A DNA stretch of 64,000 bases from Aplidium turbinatum (lineage: Eukaryota > Chordata > Ascidiacea > Aplousobranchia > Polyclinidae). This document shows, piece by piece, positions 35,701 to 43,039 of the stretch (within the stretch, counting starts at the first letter, position 1; each line of letters begins with the position of its first letter). The stretch spans positions 17,236,001-17,300,000 of the forward strand of contig OU964934.1 of assembly GCA_918807975.1 (NCBI GenBank), written 5' to 3'. A program made the translations under genes and the position numbers. A model generated the notes under the pieces. That model was not told the origin of the DNA and ran no database searches. It saw nothing but the letters and a program-made list of their open reading frames with translations.

Positions 35701-38504
35701 TTTTGTAACAAACGCATCTTCATAAAGCACACTACTACACTAGGAAATAGCCTATAACAATGTGACGTTGTATCTCAACGCAGTTTGTTTTTATTTCTGA
35801 CCATGACAGCAAAAACAATACATTCCAAATATGGCACAGTTCTCAAAAAAGAAAGAAACGAAACATCACAAAGTGGAGCTAGGCAACACGACTGTTAATA
35901 CTGATTAACTGCTGGAATATTGATCCTTAGATAAAAGACACTTCCTAATCTTAAAGGTAGTCTAAACTACTGGTGAAGCCCGATTAAAATTCCCGCTTGT
36001 AGTCGAATATTGCGTGTCTGTAAAAACGTTTTTAGTCGCTCGTAGGCTACCTATGTATGGGGAGCTGTTGTTGGGGTACACTTTTCAACAGATACTCGAG
36101 TATTGAACCAACGGCTTCAGTTTGCTGTTTTGTCATTTGTAGAGCAGAATGTAAATTTGAGCTTTCGAAGTGAAGCATTCAAGGAAAAGTAGTGAGCTGT
36201 GCCCTCATCTCACCAGAACTTGGTAAGATTTAAACTACCGATAACCAACTGATTCATTGATTGGGGAATTCTTTATCCTCGCACTGAGAAAGCTTCTTTG
36301 AGAGTTTAACCCCTGGCAGTTTTGCATACTCGTAGAGGCTTTACGTCACTGACGCAGGGCCGGTTATCGAGATTGACAGAGTAAAGTTTCCGCTTATTGT
36401 TGATGTGTAGCTGACTACGTATTATTCCATGCACTAAGTGCCGTTGAAAGGAGAGCGGTCCAGAATGCGTTGCTCAAGCGCACACCCCGAGAGTCGAACT
36501 TGCGCCGTGTGACTTTGAGCCGGGCGCGTAACCACTGAGCTAACGGGGCGAACAGGACTAGACTGGCATATGACTTACTTTGTTCTTTGGGAGCTTTACC
36601 AATGTTGACGTTGTATTTTAGCTTGTCCGCATGTTCTCGCAACACATTTCCTTCACCACGACCACCGTTAGTAAAACTCAAAGATTTTGCAACTGGTAAT
36701 TTAGTGGGAGTTTGAGATTTTCCTAAAAACTTTTCTAGAAACTTTATGTACGGAATCGTTCCATTCGGATTGATTGAAATCTGAGGAAAAAAGAGCTTAG
36801 ATAAAACTGTGCATATCAAAGAAGTTTTCGACTAGGGTGAAAATAAATGTCTAAGCTGAACCAGATTACGGCATTAGTCCCAAGTTTGTTTTCATTTCTG
36901 GTACAATATTAAGCCTTTGAATGATTGCTGGTGGCTGAAGATGGAGATTACGTGAAAAAAGAGCCAATCTTTGTGTCCACTCTCAAGCATAACATTAAGT
37001 GTTTGGCCAAGACAGTCAAATGCTCTTGGTAGGTGTCGACTGTCGAACCGATGTCCTTTTGTATAAGTGTTTCGTCACCACTCAACTGGACAATCAAATT
37101 CAAGTTGAAACAAAAAGCTATCGCTTGCAAAACCTTAGTGAGTAGTCAAAAATTCCGAGCTTTTTACGAACCTTGCACATCAAGTTATTGAACTGCTCTG
37201 TTGTCAAAGGAAGACAAAAATTATCCATGACTCGTCTAAATTCCCCTTTTGTAACATTTGTGCAGTGATCTTCATCATATACTTTGAATGCTTTTCTCAA
37301 TGCATCAGCATTTTCATGAACTTTCTGCAAATGAAAATACGGCAACTATCGCAGAGCTATTCTTTATTGCGCTATAACATAGGCTATTATTGTTATTTAC
37401 GTTGAAGCTAGGACTACATCGAGAGGCAATGTAAAACATGCAGTTTTGCAAGTCAAGGTTTTTCCACAAATAATATTTTACTGTTTGCAATAAACAATCT
37501 AACGATTAGTGTAAAAAAATATGCTACGTATGAACAAGAAGTTAAAGGAAAAGAGACGGAAAAGCGGCACATCAACAGATCAGTATACAGTATGGCATAT
37601 CAGCACTGAATGTAAGCAGTACTGTACTATAAGTCAGCTTCGATACTTTGATGAGTTGCTTTCGATGTTTGTTTGAATAAATAAAACGACAACATTGTAA
37701 TGTGTTTCGGAATGTTATTCCATAACCCTGCTCCAGGATATTTGATGTATTTTTTTTTCTCGGAATTGGAATTAATTGTTGGATGTGTATAGCCCAAACT
37801 CATTTTTAGCACTTATTTATGGTTAAATGTTTGTAAATGCCTTCCCAGTAAATGATTTAACGTCTACAGACGTTGAATCAATGCAAAAAGTGACTGATTT
37901 GCTGTCTGGGTGGTGATCAACATAACCTGAAAATTAGTTGCAACAAAATAAGGCCGAAGAGAAGTTCAGTTCGGGTAACTTCACCTGAGAGATCATGGCT
38001 TCAACTTCTGCTGATGTGAGGCTAGGGTTTGCAGTCAGCATGACTGTGCTTGATTTGCTGGATGCTGATTGGTTATTATTTCTAAATGCACGAGCAGAAA
38101 GAAGTTGCATGCTGCTTCGCAGCGTCCGTCCATTTTTACCTGGTAAATTATTGAACGATTGCTTTTTCTATCAAATGATTTAAAAATAAAACAATTTAAG
38201 ACAGTTCTAGCAATAGCTCAAAATTGTGGCATACGTAGGTCCTAAACTACGTTTCAAATGGGTTTTCGACAAAAACAAATATGAACGTGAAAGACAAAAA
38301 CTAAGCTAAAATACGTCAGAGACTGGGTAAAGCTAAAAGAATATTAAACGTTCAAAAGTAAGCACTATCCAACACCCTTATCGTTAGTATCATACCTGCA
38401 CTCAGCAGAGGTCGTGGAGACATGACAATGCCCTTTGAACTTGGGCGGATGGCTGGGCTAATCACGTGACTCGCGTCTGGTTTTATGACCTCAGCCGTGG
38501 CCAT
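11761..38504 (-). CDS. EFCAB6: EFCAB6, multi-EF-hand axonemal protein, complete 32-exon gene
   Basis: Exons in order: 38504-38396, 38139-37985, 37324-37172, 36780-36579, 35628-35457, 35060-34927, 34173-34025, 33351-33203, 32509-32398, 31579-31460, 30707-30571, 29999-29846, 29500-29385, 28077-27910, 27279-27108, 25987-25847, 25329-25222, 24358-24256, 23711-23579, 22883-22716, 22313-22180, 21643-21490, 20448-20313, 19676-19440, 18939-18730, 18486-18259, 16590-16459, 16210-16112, 16025-15833, 13869-13682, 12429-12280, 11883-11761. The sum is 4839 nt: 1612 residues plus TAA. All introns are GT-AG with matching phases. The order of segments follows human EFCAB6 (about 1500 residues) from the ANPSLTS segment to the final FIRAFLQ. 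It holds about 19-20 EF-hand-like units, most with degenerate loops, suggesting a scaffold more than a calcium sensor. Family knowledge: vertebrate EFCAB6 (DJBP) binds DJ-1 and the androgen receptor and is reported inside ciliary doublet microtubules. Confidence 0.95.
13965..14110. repeat. Dispersed repeat fragment related to 50575-50760
   Basis: Shares GGTAGAAGCGACAAA and the next ~90 bases, with moderate divergence, with the segment at about 50640-50740. It lies in EFCAB6 intron 29. Family unknown. Confidence 0.5.
14279..15529 (+). mobile_element. hAT (Charlie-like) element, interrupted
   Basis: Ends are CAGAGGTGTCGAACCTGCGG on the left and the inverse of CAGGGGTGACGAACC on the right. Just inside the left end is the transposase C-terminus (FGSTYLCEQFFSKMHFTKS, then a frame change, then RLTDENLSMQLRVATS), the hAT dimerisation region. 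Most of the transposase is deleted. A 428-bp palindromic insertion (14700-15127) interrupts it. Flanks TTGCTAA and TGCTAAG suggest a decayed 8-bp duplication. It sits in EFCAB6 intron 29, transcribed opposite to the host gene. Confidence 0.8.
14700..15127. mobile_element. Palindromic retroposon with hammerhead-like cores, 12-bp TSD
   Basis: The 12 bp TCGGAGCATAAT occur at 14688-14699 and 15128-15139, marking an insertion into the hAT. Inside, two arms of about 160 bp (14731-14895 and 14968-15127) are near-identical inverted copies around a ~70-bp spacer. Each arm carries a TTGATAAG...GGCCGAAAAC motif (14811-14844 minus; 15014-15047 plus) that resembles a hammerhead core. Confidence 0.75.
15657..15756. 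repeat. Foldback repeat, GTTCTACTGGT family
   Basis: Arms around GATGCGTTCTACTGG and its inverse (15676-15703; 15728-15756), preceded by CTGTTCACTAGGCATTT. The same pre-arm word and arm motif occur at 40149-40289 and, inverted, at 31127-31307. Confidence 0.65.
16591..18258. other. EFCAB6 intron 26, no further gene
   Basis: A 1.7-kb intron. Open frames overlap on both strands at 16675-17140 but show no motif and no splice support. No transposon boundaries were found. Confidence 0.4.
19765..19845 (+). mobile_element. tRNA-like SINE head fragment
   Basis: GGTTAGTGGATAGAGTGATC resembles an A box and GGGTTCGACACCC a B box/T arm. The acceptor stem does not close, so this is more likely a short SINE fragment than a tRNA gene. 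It lies in EFCAB6 intron 23. Confidence 0.45.
20313..20448 (-). other. EFCAB6: EFCAB6 exon 23: near-canonical EF-hand
   Basis: The loop DKNKDGYITIAD fills positions 1, 3, 5 and 6, with I at 8 and D at 12. With the loops of exons 5, 8 and 18 it is one of only about four units here likely to bind a metal. Confidence 0.7.
20585..20876 (-). mobile_element. SINE family A, near full length
   Basis: On the minus strand it begins with the tRNA-like head CGCCCCGTTAGCTCAGTGGT and a B-box-like GGTTCGACTCTCGGG, followed by a ~200-bp body ending GATAAAGATTCAAAACCAAC. Other copies are at 36311-36553 (minus), 45111-45421 (plus) and 55765-55860 (plus, 3' half). It lies in EFCAB6 intron 22. Confidence 0.8.
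21030..21175 (-). mobile_element. Degraded SINE family A fragment
   Basis: Contains the words GTCGCTGAAT, CGTTGCTCAA and CGAGAGTCGAAC in the same order as the head half of SINE A, with many changes. An older copy beside the fresh one at 20585. Confidence 0.55.
21290..21358. mobile_element. Short MITE, CCCAGACAGC termini
   Basis: A 69-bp inverted-repeat unit: CCCAGACAGCAAATCAAC on the left, TTGACTTGCTCTCTGGGG on the right, with TTTTGCATTGAACCAATG between. Sister copies lie at 32872-32956 and 37844-37910; a partial one is at 53824-53883. Confidence 0.6.
22397..22582 (+). mobile_element. SINE family B
   Basis: tRNA-like head TAGCCGAGTGGTGAGAGC and B box CGGTTCGACACCGC, then a body with GGCAGGATACTTAACGGCAT and a 3' end GCCTGGATAATAC. 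Opposite in orientation to EFCAB6, in intron 20. A second copy is only ~330 bp away. Confidence 0.75.
22916..23116 (+). mobile_element. SINE family B
   Basis: Same head (CATAGCCGAGTGGTGAGAAC), B box (CCGGTTCGACACC) and tail (GTAAGCCTGGATACGAC) as the copy at 22397. It ends 33 bp from the EFCAB6 exon 20 acceptor (22884). Confidence 0.78.
24256..24358 (-). other. EFCAB6: EFCAB6 exon 18: canonical EF-hand loop
   Basis: The loop DDDHDGVLTMEE, at about residues 826-837, has all ligand positions filled, with E at 12. Exon 18 ends phase 1 and joins directly to DETFFELL of exon 19 (23711-23579), matching the human order. Confidence 0.8.
25505..25751. repeat. Tandem duplication, 136-bp period
   Basis: A ~110-bp block beginning CACACAATAAAACTTATTAT recurs 136 bp later with very few changes. 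Each copy ends in GCAAACGTTTTCGAA. In EFCAB6 intron 16. The high identity indicates a recent event. Confidence 0.8.
26105..26338 (+). mobile_element. Small retroposon with hammerhead-like core
   Basis: About 234 bp between two copies of ATTATATCAAAAC (about 26092-26104 and 26341-26353), a 13-bp target duplication of the length produced by target-primed insertion. Inside, 26196-26224 reads CTGATGA, a GGCTT/AAGCC helix, then GAAAAC: the conserved strands of a hammerhead ribozyme. No open frame. Confidence 0.65.
26484..26868 (-). mobile_element. SINE family B, split by an insertion
   Basis: Both halves match the copies at 22397 and 22916 in inverse orientation: the tail half at 26484-26588 and the head half (B-box inverse GTGTCGAACCGGCGCC) at 26766-26868. 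The insert at 26589-26765 separates them, with CCTTAAGTGT and CTTTAAGTGT at its edges. Confidence 0.75.
26589..26765 (-). mobile_element. Small hammerhead-like retroposon nested in SINE B
   Basis: A 177-bp insert with a 10-bp duplication (one mismatch) at its ends. Its minus strand at 26700-26671 reads CTGATGA, a helix with CACG/CGTG, then GAAAAC. It resembles the unit at 26105-26338 in the conserved strands but differs in the paired ones. Confidence 0.65.
28101..28325 (-). mobile_element. Degraded SINE family B fragment
   Basis: Words TGTCGTATCC, CCGGTGGTTGAA, ATCTTTGTGGACA and TTTAAGTGTCTTG occur in the order of an inverse SINE B copy, with an unrelated stretch in the middle. It lies just upstream of EFCAB6 exon 14 (28077). 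Confidence 0.5.
28326..29384. other. EFCAB6 intron 13, little identified
   Basis: Mostly AT-rich unique-looking DNA. CCCAGACAGCAAAATGAC at about 28989 and a CCTGTCTGG at about 29012 may be an eroded copy of the short MITE family. Confidence 0.3.
29604..29715 (-). mobile_element. tRNA-headed SINE fragment, third family
   Basis: On the minus strand GACGTGGTCGAGTAGTGAAA resembles an A box and GGCTCGATGCC a B box, followed by GTGTCTTGGCACGACAC, a tail word also seen in SINE B. It lies in EFCAB6 intron 12. Confidence 0.55.
30338..30480 (-). mobile_element. LINE 3' tail with (ATG)n end
   Basis: On the minus strand GGCCACCCCCACTAGTGG, then CGACGATGG, then a run of ATGATG. The same sequence lies at 54046-54175 on the plus strand, again ending in (ATG)n. 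Simple trinucleotide ends are typical of RTE-type LINEs. It is in EFCAB6 intron 11. Confidence 0.6.
31127..31307. repeat. Foldback repeat with hammerhead-like loop
   Basis: Arms AAGTGACTTGCGTTCTTCTG (31131-31150) and the inverse at 31251-31282 enclose 31213-31245, whose minus strand reads TTGATAA, a perfect 7-bp helix GTCAGTC/GACTGAC, then GAAACG. The adjacent word AAATGCCTGGTGAACAG is the inverse of the one beside the foldbacks at 15657 and 40149. Confidence 0.65.
31935..32297 (+). mobile_element. LINE tail with (ACG)n end
   Basis: A plus-strand frame PDADTRPIGLTLQRQAWV, then RLNRLRTGVGLF and CECGAEEQTADHIINDC, stop TAG at 32214-32216, then a ~60-bp 3' UTR ending CGGCCCCAGAAGC and (ACG)n. 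It is a relative of 8771-9351 with a different 3' UTR. 5'-truncated; only the last ~90 residues remain. It lies in EFCAB6 intron 9, opposite to the gene. Confidence 0.83.
32872..32956. mobile_element. Short MITE, CCCAGACAGC family
   Basis: Starts CCCCAGACAGCACATCAG and ends TTATTTGCTGTTTAGGA, with TTACATTG and CGTTGAATCAATG inside. An older copy than 37844. Confidence 0.55.
33203..33351 (-). other. EFCAB6: EFCAB6 exon 8: near-canonical EF-hand
   Basis: The loop DTSSDGFIAIDD has acidic or polar ligands at positions 1, 3 and 5, glycine at 6 and isoleucine at 8, but D rather than E at 12, a change that usually weakens Ca2+ binding or favours Mg2+. Confidence 0.7.
34437..34645 (-). mobile_element. 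tRNA-like SINE fragment, fourth family
   Basis: The minus strand reads AACCAGCTCAGTGGCCGAGT, then GATCGATTCCAGGTCGGG, an A box/B box arrangement from a serine-type tRNA, followed by a ~120-bp body. It is in EFCAB6 intron 6. Confidence 0.6.
34698..34745 (-). mobile_element. Very short LINE 3' end
   Basis: On the minus strand CTGGTGTGGTAAAAGAATTT, then ACCCTCGGCCCCAGAAGC. This matches the 3' UTR of the LINE at 31935-32297. Only the last ~45 bp were inserted. Confidence 0.6.
35457..35628 (-). other. EFCAB6: EFCAB6 exon 5: canonical EF-hand loop
   Basis: The loop reads DYNRDGQIQRHE (residues about 225-236): D, N and D at positions 1, 3 and 5, G at 6, I at 8 and E at 12. All calcium ligands are present, so this unit probably binds Ca2+. 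It is followed by the LRRVLDNYCLKLSD helix that recurs through the protein. Confidence 0.8.
36311..36553 (-). mobile_element. SINE family A, tail-truncated
   Basis: Head CGCCCCGTTAGCTCAGTGGT and B box GTTCGACTCTCGGGG match the copies at 20585 and 45111; the last ~50 bp of the body are missing. It starts 25 bp beyond the EFCAB6 exon 4 donor (36578). Confidence 0.78.
36922..37095 (-). mobile_element. SINE family B
   Basis: An inverse copy with GGTGGCTGAAGAT, GCCAATCTTTGTGTCCAC, GTCGAACCGATG and CACCACTCAACTGGACAA. It lies in EFCAB6 intron 3, within 80 bp of exon 3. Confidence 0.65.
37844..37910. mobile_element. Short MITE, CCCAGACAGC family
   Basis: 67 bp: CCCAGTAAATGATTTAACGT, a CGTCTACAGACG hairpin, TTGAATCAATGCAAAAAG, and GATTTGCTGTCTGGG at the right. 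Located 75 bp from the EFCAB6 exon 2 donor. Confidence 0.6.
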
Positions 38505-38599
38505 GTTTGGGTTATGAATGATTCTAATTAGCACAAAATTTTAATAAACTTTTCTGCAAAACATAACAAAGTGATGATTTTCCAAACGATTTTTCTTTA

Positions 38600-38754
38600 T
38601 GTTTCTCGGCTGCCGAGAAACATATTGTTGATTGGAAAGTCTGAATGGCTAGCGTGGAAGCTACACCGTTATGGTTGGCGAATCGCAGTTGCTCGCTGTA
38701 CTAGTGAGTGCTCAGCCTTGTGCTGATAGCCGGGAAGAACGCCCCTTTCTTCAC
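38600..38754. mobile_element. Unidentified 155-bp insertion with 15-bp TSD
   Basis: Exact 15-mers AACGATTTTTCTTTA at 38585-38599 and 38755-38769 flank a GC-richer 155-bp unit that opens with the palindrome GTTTCTCGGCTGCCGAGAAAC minus its last base. The duplication length suggests LINE-mediated insertion of a small RNA copy. It matches no snRNA, 5S or tRNA I can recall. It lies just upstream of the EFCAB6 exon at 38504. Confidence 0.65.
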
Positions 38755-39527
38755 AACGATTTTTCTTTAGTTGAAATAAAATTTAACTCTATAAAAAGTG
38801 ATCATAAAAATAAATTCTCATGACACTCTTTAATCTGTGAATCACCGAGAGCAACGAAGCCCATATTTGCTATGGAGACAGCGCTACACAAAAATACGAA
38901 TATTATTATCATTAAAAAACTTAAACTGAAATAAAGATATTTCGCATCAAATTGAACAGAACTATTCTAAATGAAAATATTCCAGTTTGACGCATACTGT
39001 TTTCCTTGATTTCGTTGCAAAAAAGAATTTTATCGTTTCGTGTTTGAAATGCACATCTGAGACAAAATCATCGACGGTTAATGTCCAACGGAAAAATATC
39101 ATGAATTTCGACATAGGCTAAGTTGTTTCGTTTTAATGTAAAATTTATGCTTTCATATCATTTGATGTCGAATCAAATTTCTTGGTAAAGAATTTTGTTA
39201 AGTTGTTTCGAAAAACTTAAAACCAAAATAGAAAACAACTCGAAGCAAAATTTTGTTTTGAAAGGTTGTGCCAAAGGGCAAAGACATGGCGAGAGGCCAC
39301 AGATGTTGTCTGCGTTATTTGCTTAAATCGCACCATTCCTACCATTTATTGCTTAAATCGCACCATTACTACCACAATCCTACCATTTATTTACTAAAGC
39401 TGTTTGAAACAAAATATTCAGTATTCGATTTGACATAAAGTTCTGCTTTTCATTTCGACACAAATTGTTTGTCTTAATTTAGAACAACCCTATTTAATCA
39501 TCTAAAAACGCAAACGTGCTTGCCTAC

Positions 39528-39552
39528 CTTTACGGTCGAATCTAAACGCCAT
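39528..39552 (-). CDS. EFCAB6: Alternative first coding exon of EFCAB6
   Basis: On the minus strand AAAATGGCG gives a strong start context. Eight codons (MAFRFDRK) plus one base follow, then a GTAGGC donor. This phase-1 end matches the phase-1 start of exon 2 (38139), exactly as the exon at 38504-38396 does, so either could supply the N-terminus. The two cannot be joined to each other in frame. It may be the main promoter, with 38504 an internal alternative, or the reverse. Confidence 0.55.
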
Positions 39553-40148
39553 TTTAAGACGAGTTAGTGTGCTCTAAAAACTTGGACTTGAATTCGCTCA
39601 GCCAATGGCCAACGCCCATCGGAAGCTTGCCTCATAACTTCACTCCATTTATTAGTGTACAACTTGCATTGAGCAATGCCTATGTTATGACATCATAGTC
39701 AAAACATTGTTGACGCTTTTTACAGATTGAAATGAGCCTATTTGAAGACAAAATTCAGATTTCAAAATACCAAAACTTGAAAGTTAAACGGTTTTCATCA
39801 GATCTTGTTAAATTTAAATATAATATTGATGAGCTATTTTCACAAACGTTTGCTGAAAATGAAATCCTCTGAGGTTTTGAAAAGTTTGCTGAATATGCGT
39901 TTAGCATTATGGTTTTCCTTCAGATTGATCCAGTGCTCTAACCACTTTACACCTAAGAAAGGGAGCCTGGCAACCAGCATAATGTTTTTAGCATTGATTT
40001 GACGTAATTTAATCACGATTCTACATTCACAATCTTGATTTACTCAACAAACGCAGAGAGACATTTTCACACATACGCTTCAATCAGTGAACGGAAAGAA
40101 GCGTCAGATTTCTATAAAGAAGTACAAACTAGCTGAAAATTGAATGAG

Positions 40149-40289
40149 GCTGTTCACCAGGCATTTAATTAAATAATATGAGGTGTTCTACTGGTGCAAA
40201 TTAAGCTAAACTATCACAGGGTGTACCAGATGTACATCTGGTGATAGTTTAGCTTAATTTGCACCAGTAGAACACCTCATATTATTTAA
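40149..40289. repeat. Perfect hairpin, 49-bp arms
   Basis: 40169-40217 and 40241-40289 are exact reverse complements (TTAAATAATATGAGGTGTTC outward end), separated by 23 bp that include a smaller CAGATGTACATCTG palindrome. Preceded by CTGTTCACCAGGCATTT as in the copy at 15657. Perfect arms indicate youth or gene conversion. Confidence 0.85.
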
Positions 40290-41070
40290 CTATCTAAAAC
40301 TTAAATGTTTCGTATGATTTTGTATTCATCTGTCAATTTGTTCAACGCCTGTCAACTGTTCTTTGAATTTACCTGCACTAAATATAAATGAGATGGTAAT
40401 AAAAAGTTACAAAACACTAAACTCACTAAAAACCTTAGCAGTCCTTCATAAAACTAAACTTCCTTCCCATTGAATGCCTTTAAAATCATAGTAAATCTAG
40501 ATTCTATTAAAACAAATAACTTAAGGTTTAAAAGGCAACAGAATGTGGTTTCTCTTTCTTGAAACGATTAAACGCATTTGTTGTTTTCGGATGACCTCAC
40601 AACAATTAGCAAACAAACAATATGTCAGAAACATTAAATGTGAGACACGACTTTAAAACCCGGCTGCCTTTGTAACCAAGAGTCCGCTTAACTTTTTTGT
40701 GACCAATACAAAAGGGTACGAGAGAGCTTTAGCAATTCCACAAGAACCCACGCGCGCTTGGTTACTATGAGCAACACACGTCATGCTCTATTGAGTAAAG
40801 TTTATGTTGCCAGTTACAATTGTTGTTTCTTGATATTGCAAAAAGATCTCAGTTTCAAAGCATTGAAATTGGCCATGCTACGCATTTGGTCTAAAATTAC
40901 CGGAATAAAAATAATTGATTTATTTACAATCAAATAGTTTATTACTAAATTGAGTCTCCTTGCTTTTTCCACTTTTTTCTAAATTCGTGCGGTCACAATT
41001 CAGGAACAAGCTGACTCGATGACTAATATAGTCTTTCGCTGCTTCCTGTCTGTTGTTGAATATGTTTGTA
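40290..41070. other. Intergenic DNA upstream of EFCAB6
   Basis: AT-rich, no gene or element recognised. Confidence 0.35.
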
Positions 41071-43039
41071 CCGGTGTAACGGTCCAGGAGTTACTGCGGT
41101 TTGAAAGTTACCGTAACTTCTGGACCGCGTATACGCGGTCTGAAAGTTACTGCCAGTCCAGAAGTTACTAAAACAGGGTTTTCAGATTTGACGCTTGCAG
41201 CAGATTTGTATAAATGATTTCAACATTGGAAACATGTTGAACTTGAAGACTTATCCACCATTGCATCTTAACAACATGATTTACAGCAGAAACGTAATTG
41301 GGAATGAAGCGAAAATAAGATGAAAGTTAAAAGATGAGTTTGTACCAGAAATTGTTGCTGTTTTGGAATGAAATTTGAATTTGTAACCTAACAATTTACG
41401 CAGGCTATCATTTTAACCTGATTTGTTTGTATTATACCATTTGAAGTTGTGTCCGTGGCTTACGTGCGTTGGCAAATAAATTTGCATGGGGAGGTGATTG
41501 ACTAGATGACCACTTTTAGCCTTTTGCTGTCATCCTGATTGTGCTATAATGCAACCTACGATTCACAATGTAGTAGCCTATTATGACTCTTCATCATCAT
41601 TTTGTTCCTTCCTCGTATGGAGGGTTGGATACAATGCGCCATTGTTCTCGACCATGAGCTGTGCGTACTGCACATTCATAAGTTAATTTTGTCCATTTTG
41701 TAGTGTTTGTTGTCCAAATCATTCTTGGTCTGCCTTTACTTCTTTTACCGTTTATCTTCCCTTCTATTAAGGATCTTTGTAATGAAATTTGCCTTATTGT
41801 GTGTCCGAAATACTTCAATTTTCTTCTTTTGACTGTTTGTAAGAGCATTTTGCTTGAATTGAATTTGGAGAGTACTTCATCGTTAGTGATCTTTTGTTTC
41901 CATGAAATTTTTAACATTTGCCTGTATGTCTAGAGCTCGAAGGCATCGATCCGTTTCTCCATTTTTTGTGACATTGTCCAAGTTTCGGAATTGTCGACCA
42001 GATAGGCTATAGCATTTTAATATCCTGACTATGACTCTTATGAGTGTTTTATTGACTCATTGTAGGCTATGTGGCTCTGTTGAAACAAATAATTTAATTG
42101 ATCATCGTTCCAAACATTTCAAAGTTTAAATTGGGCTATACGTGAATCGGTGGCATTTAATAAGCTATATATAGCCTACAGGCCTTGATATATCGTGCAA
42201 AGTTTGCATTTGAAGGCTGACTTGTTAACCGCTGGTCTTGAGTTGTAGTTGACGAACATAGTCTTTGACTATATTTTATGTAGGCCTATTTCATGAAAGT
42301 TAAAACCAAAGTTTTCTAGTGAATGAAGCACTGAGCCTATTTTTGGTCTGGTTTTTCATAACTACCGTTTTGAAGAAATATAAAGTAACTTAGGCTACAT
42401 GTAGGCCAACCGGTAGTCAAAACGCCATCAACCTTCAGTGAGTAGGCTATCACAGTCTCACACGCGGGGAAGGCTTTAGCTTTTACGAAAGTGTTGAACA
42501 CTTTGAGATTCCAATGAATTTCCGTTGGACTCCCATCGAAAACACGTGGCACGAAACTTAAAAGTCTAGAATTATGGTTTCGTGGTGAGAATATTTATCC
42601 TTGGGATTCATCTTTCGCACACTTGCAGAGGGTTTAATCTACTGACCAAGTGAAGTTTCAGTCCATTTACAAGTTTTCCCAAAAGAATTTCGAAAAAGCA
42701 CACCCACTTACAATAGCAGTAACTTTTGGACTGCTTCTGCGGCGTTGCAGTCTGGACTCTGGAAGTTACTGTTAGTCCAAAAGTTACCAGCGGTGCCAGG
42801 CGTTTTCACAATCGATAGAAAAGCGAAAATTGTTTTAACTAAGTGTAATGAATTCATTGCTCTCAAACTAATTCAAACTTTTCAGTTAACATTACGAAAT
42901 ACTTATAATTATTAATCTGACCTTTTGAGAGGTTAAAAATTTAATTATTTTTTAAAACAAAATTAAATAAAATTTAAATGAAATATTTGGCAATTCTTGT
43001 AACTTTTGGCATGCAGTAACTCTTGGACTGCTACACCGG
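41071..43039. mobile_element. Inverted-repeat DNA element with subterminal motif arrays
   Basis: Termini CCGGTGTAACGGTCCAGGAG (41071) and the inverse of CCGGTGTAGCAGTCCAAGAG (to 43039): 26 bp with three differences. Within the first ~110 bp and again at 42713-42795, the word AGTCCAGAAGTTACTG and its inverse recur several times. No transposase is seen. A LINE fragment lies inside (41594-42001). No clear target duplication. Confidence 0.6.
41594..42001 (-). mobile_element. RTE-like LINE tail nested in inverted-repeat element
   Basis: On the minus strand MEKRIDAFEL, one stop, YRQMLKISWKQKITNDEV, then KLKYFGHTIRQ and KGRPRMIWTTNTTKW, ending in a stop followed by ATGATGA. This is the extreme C-terminus of an RTE/CR1-type reverse transcriptase ORF. 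5'-truncated, with at least one in-frame stop. Confidence 0.8.
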
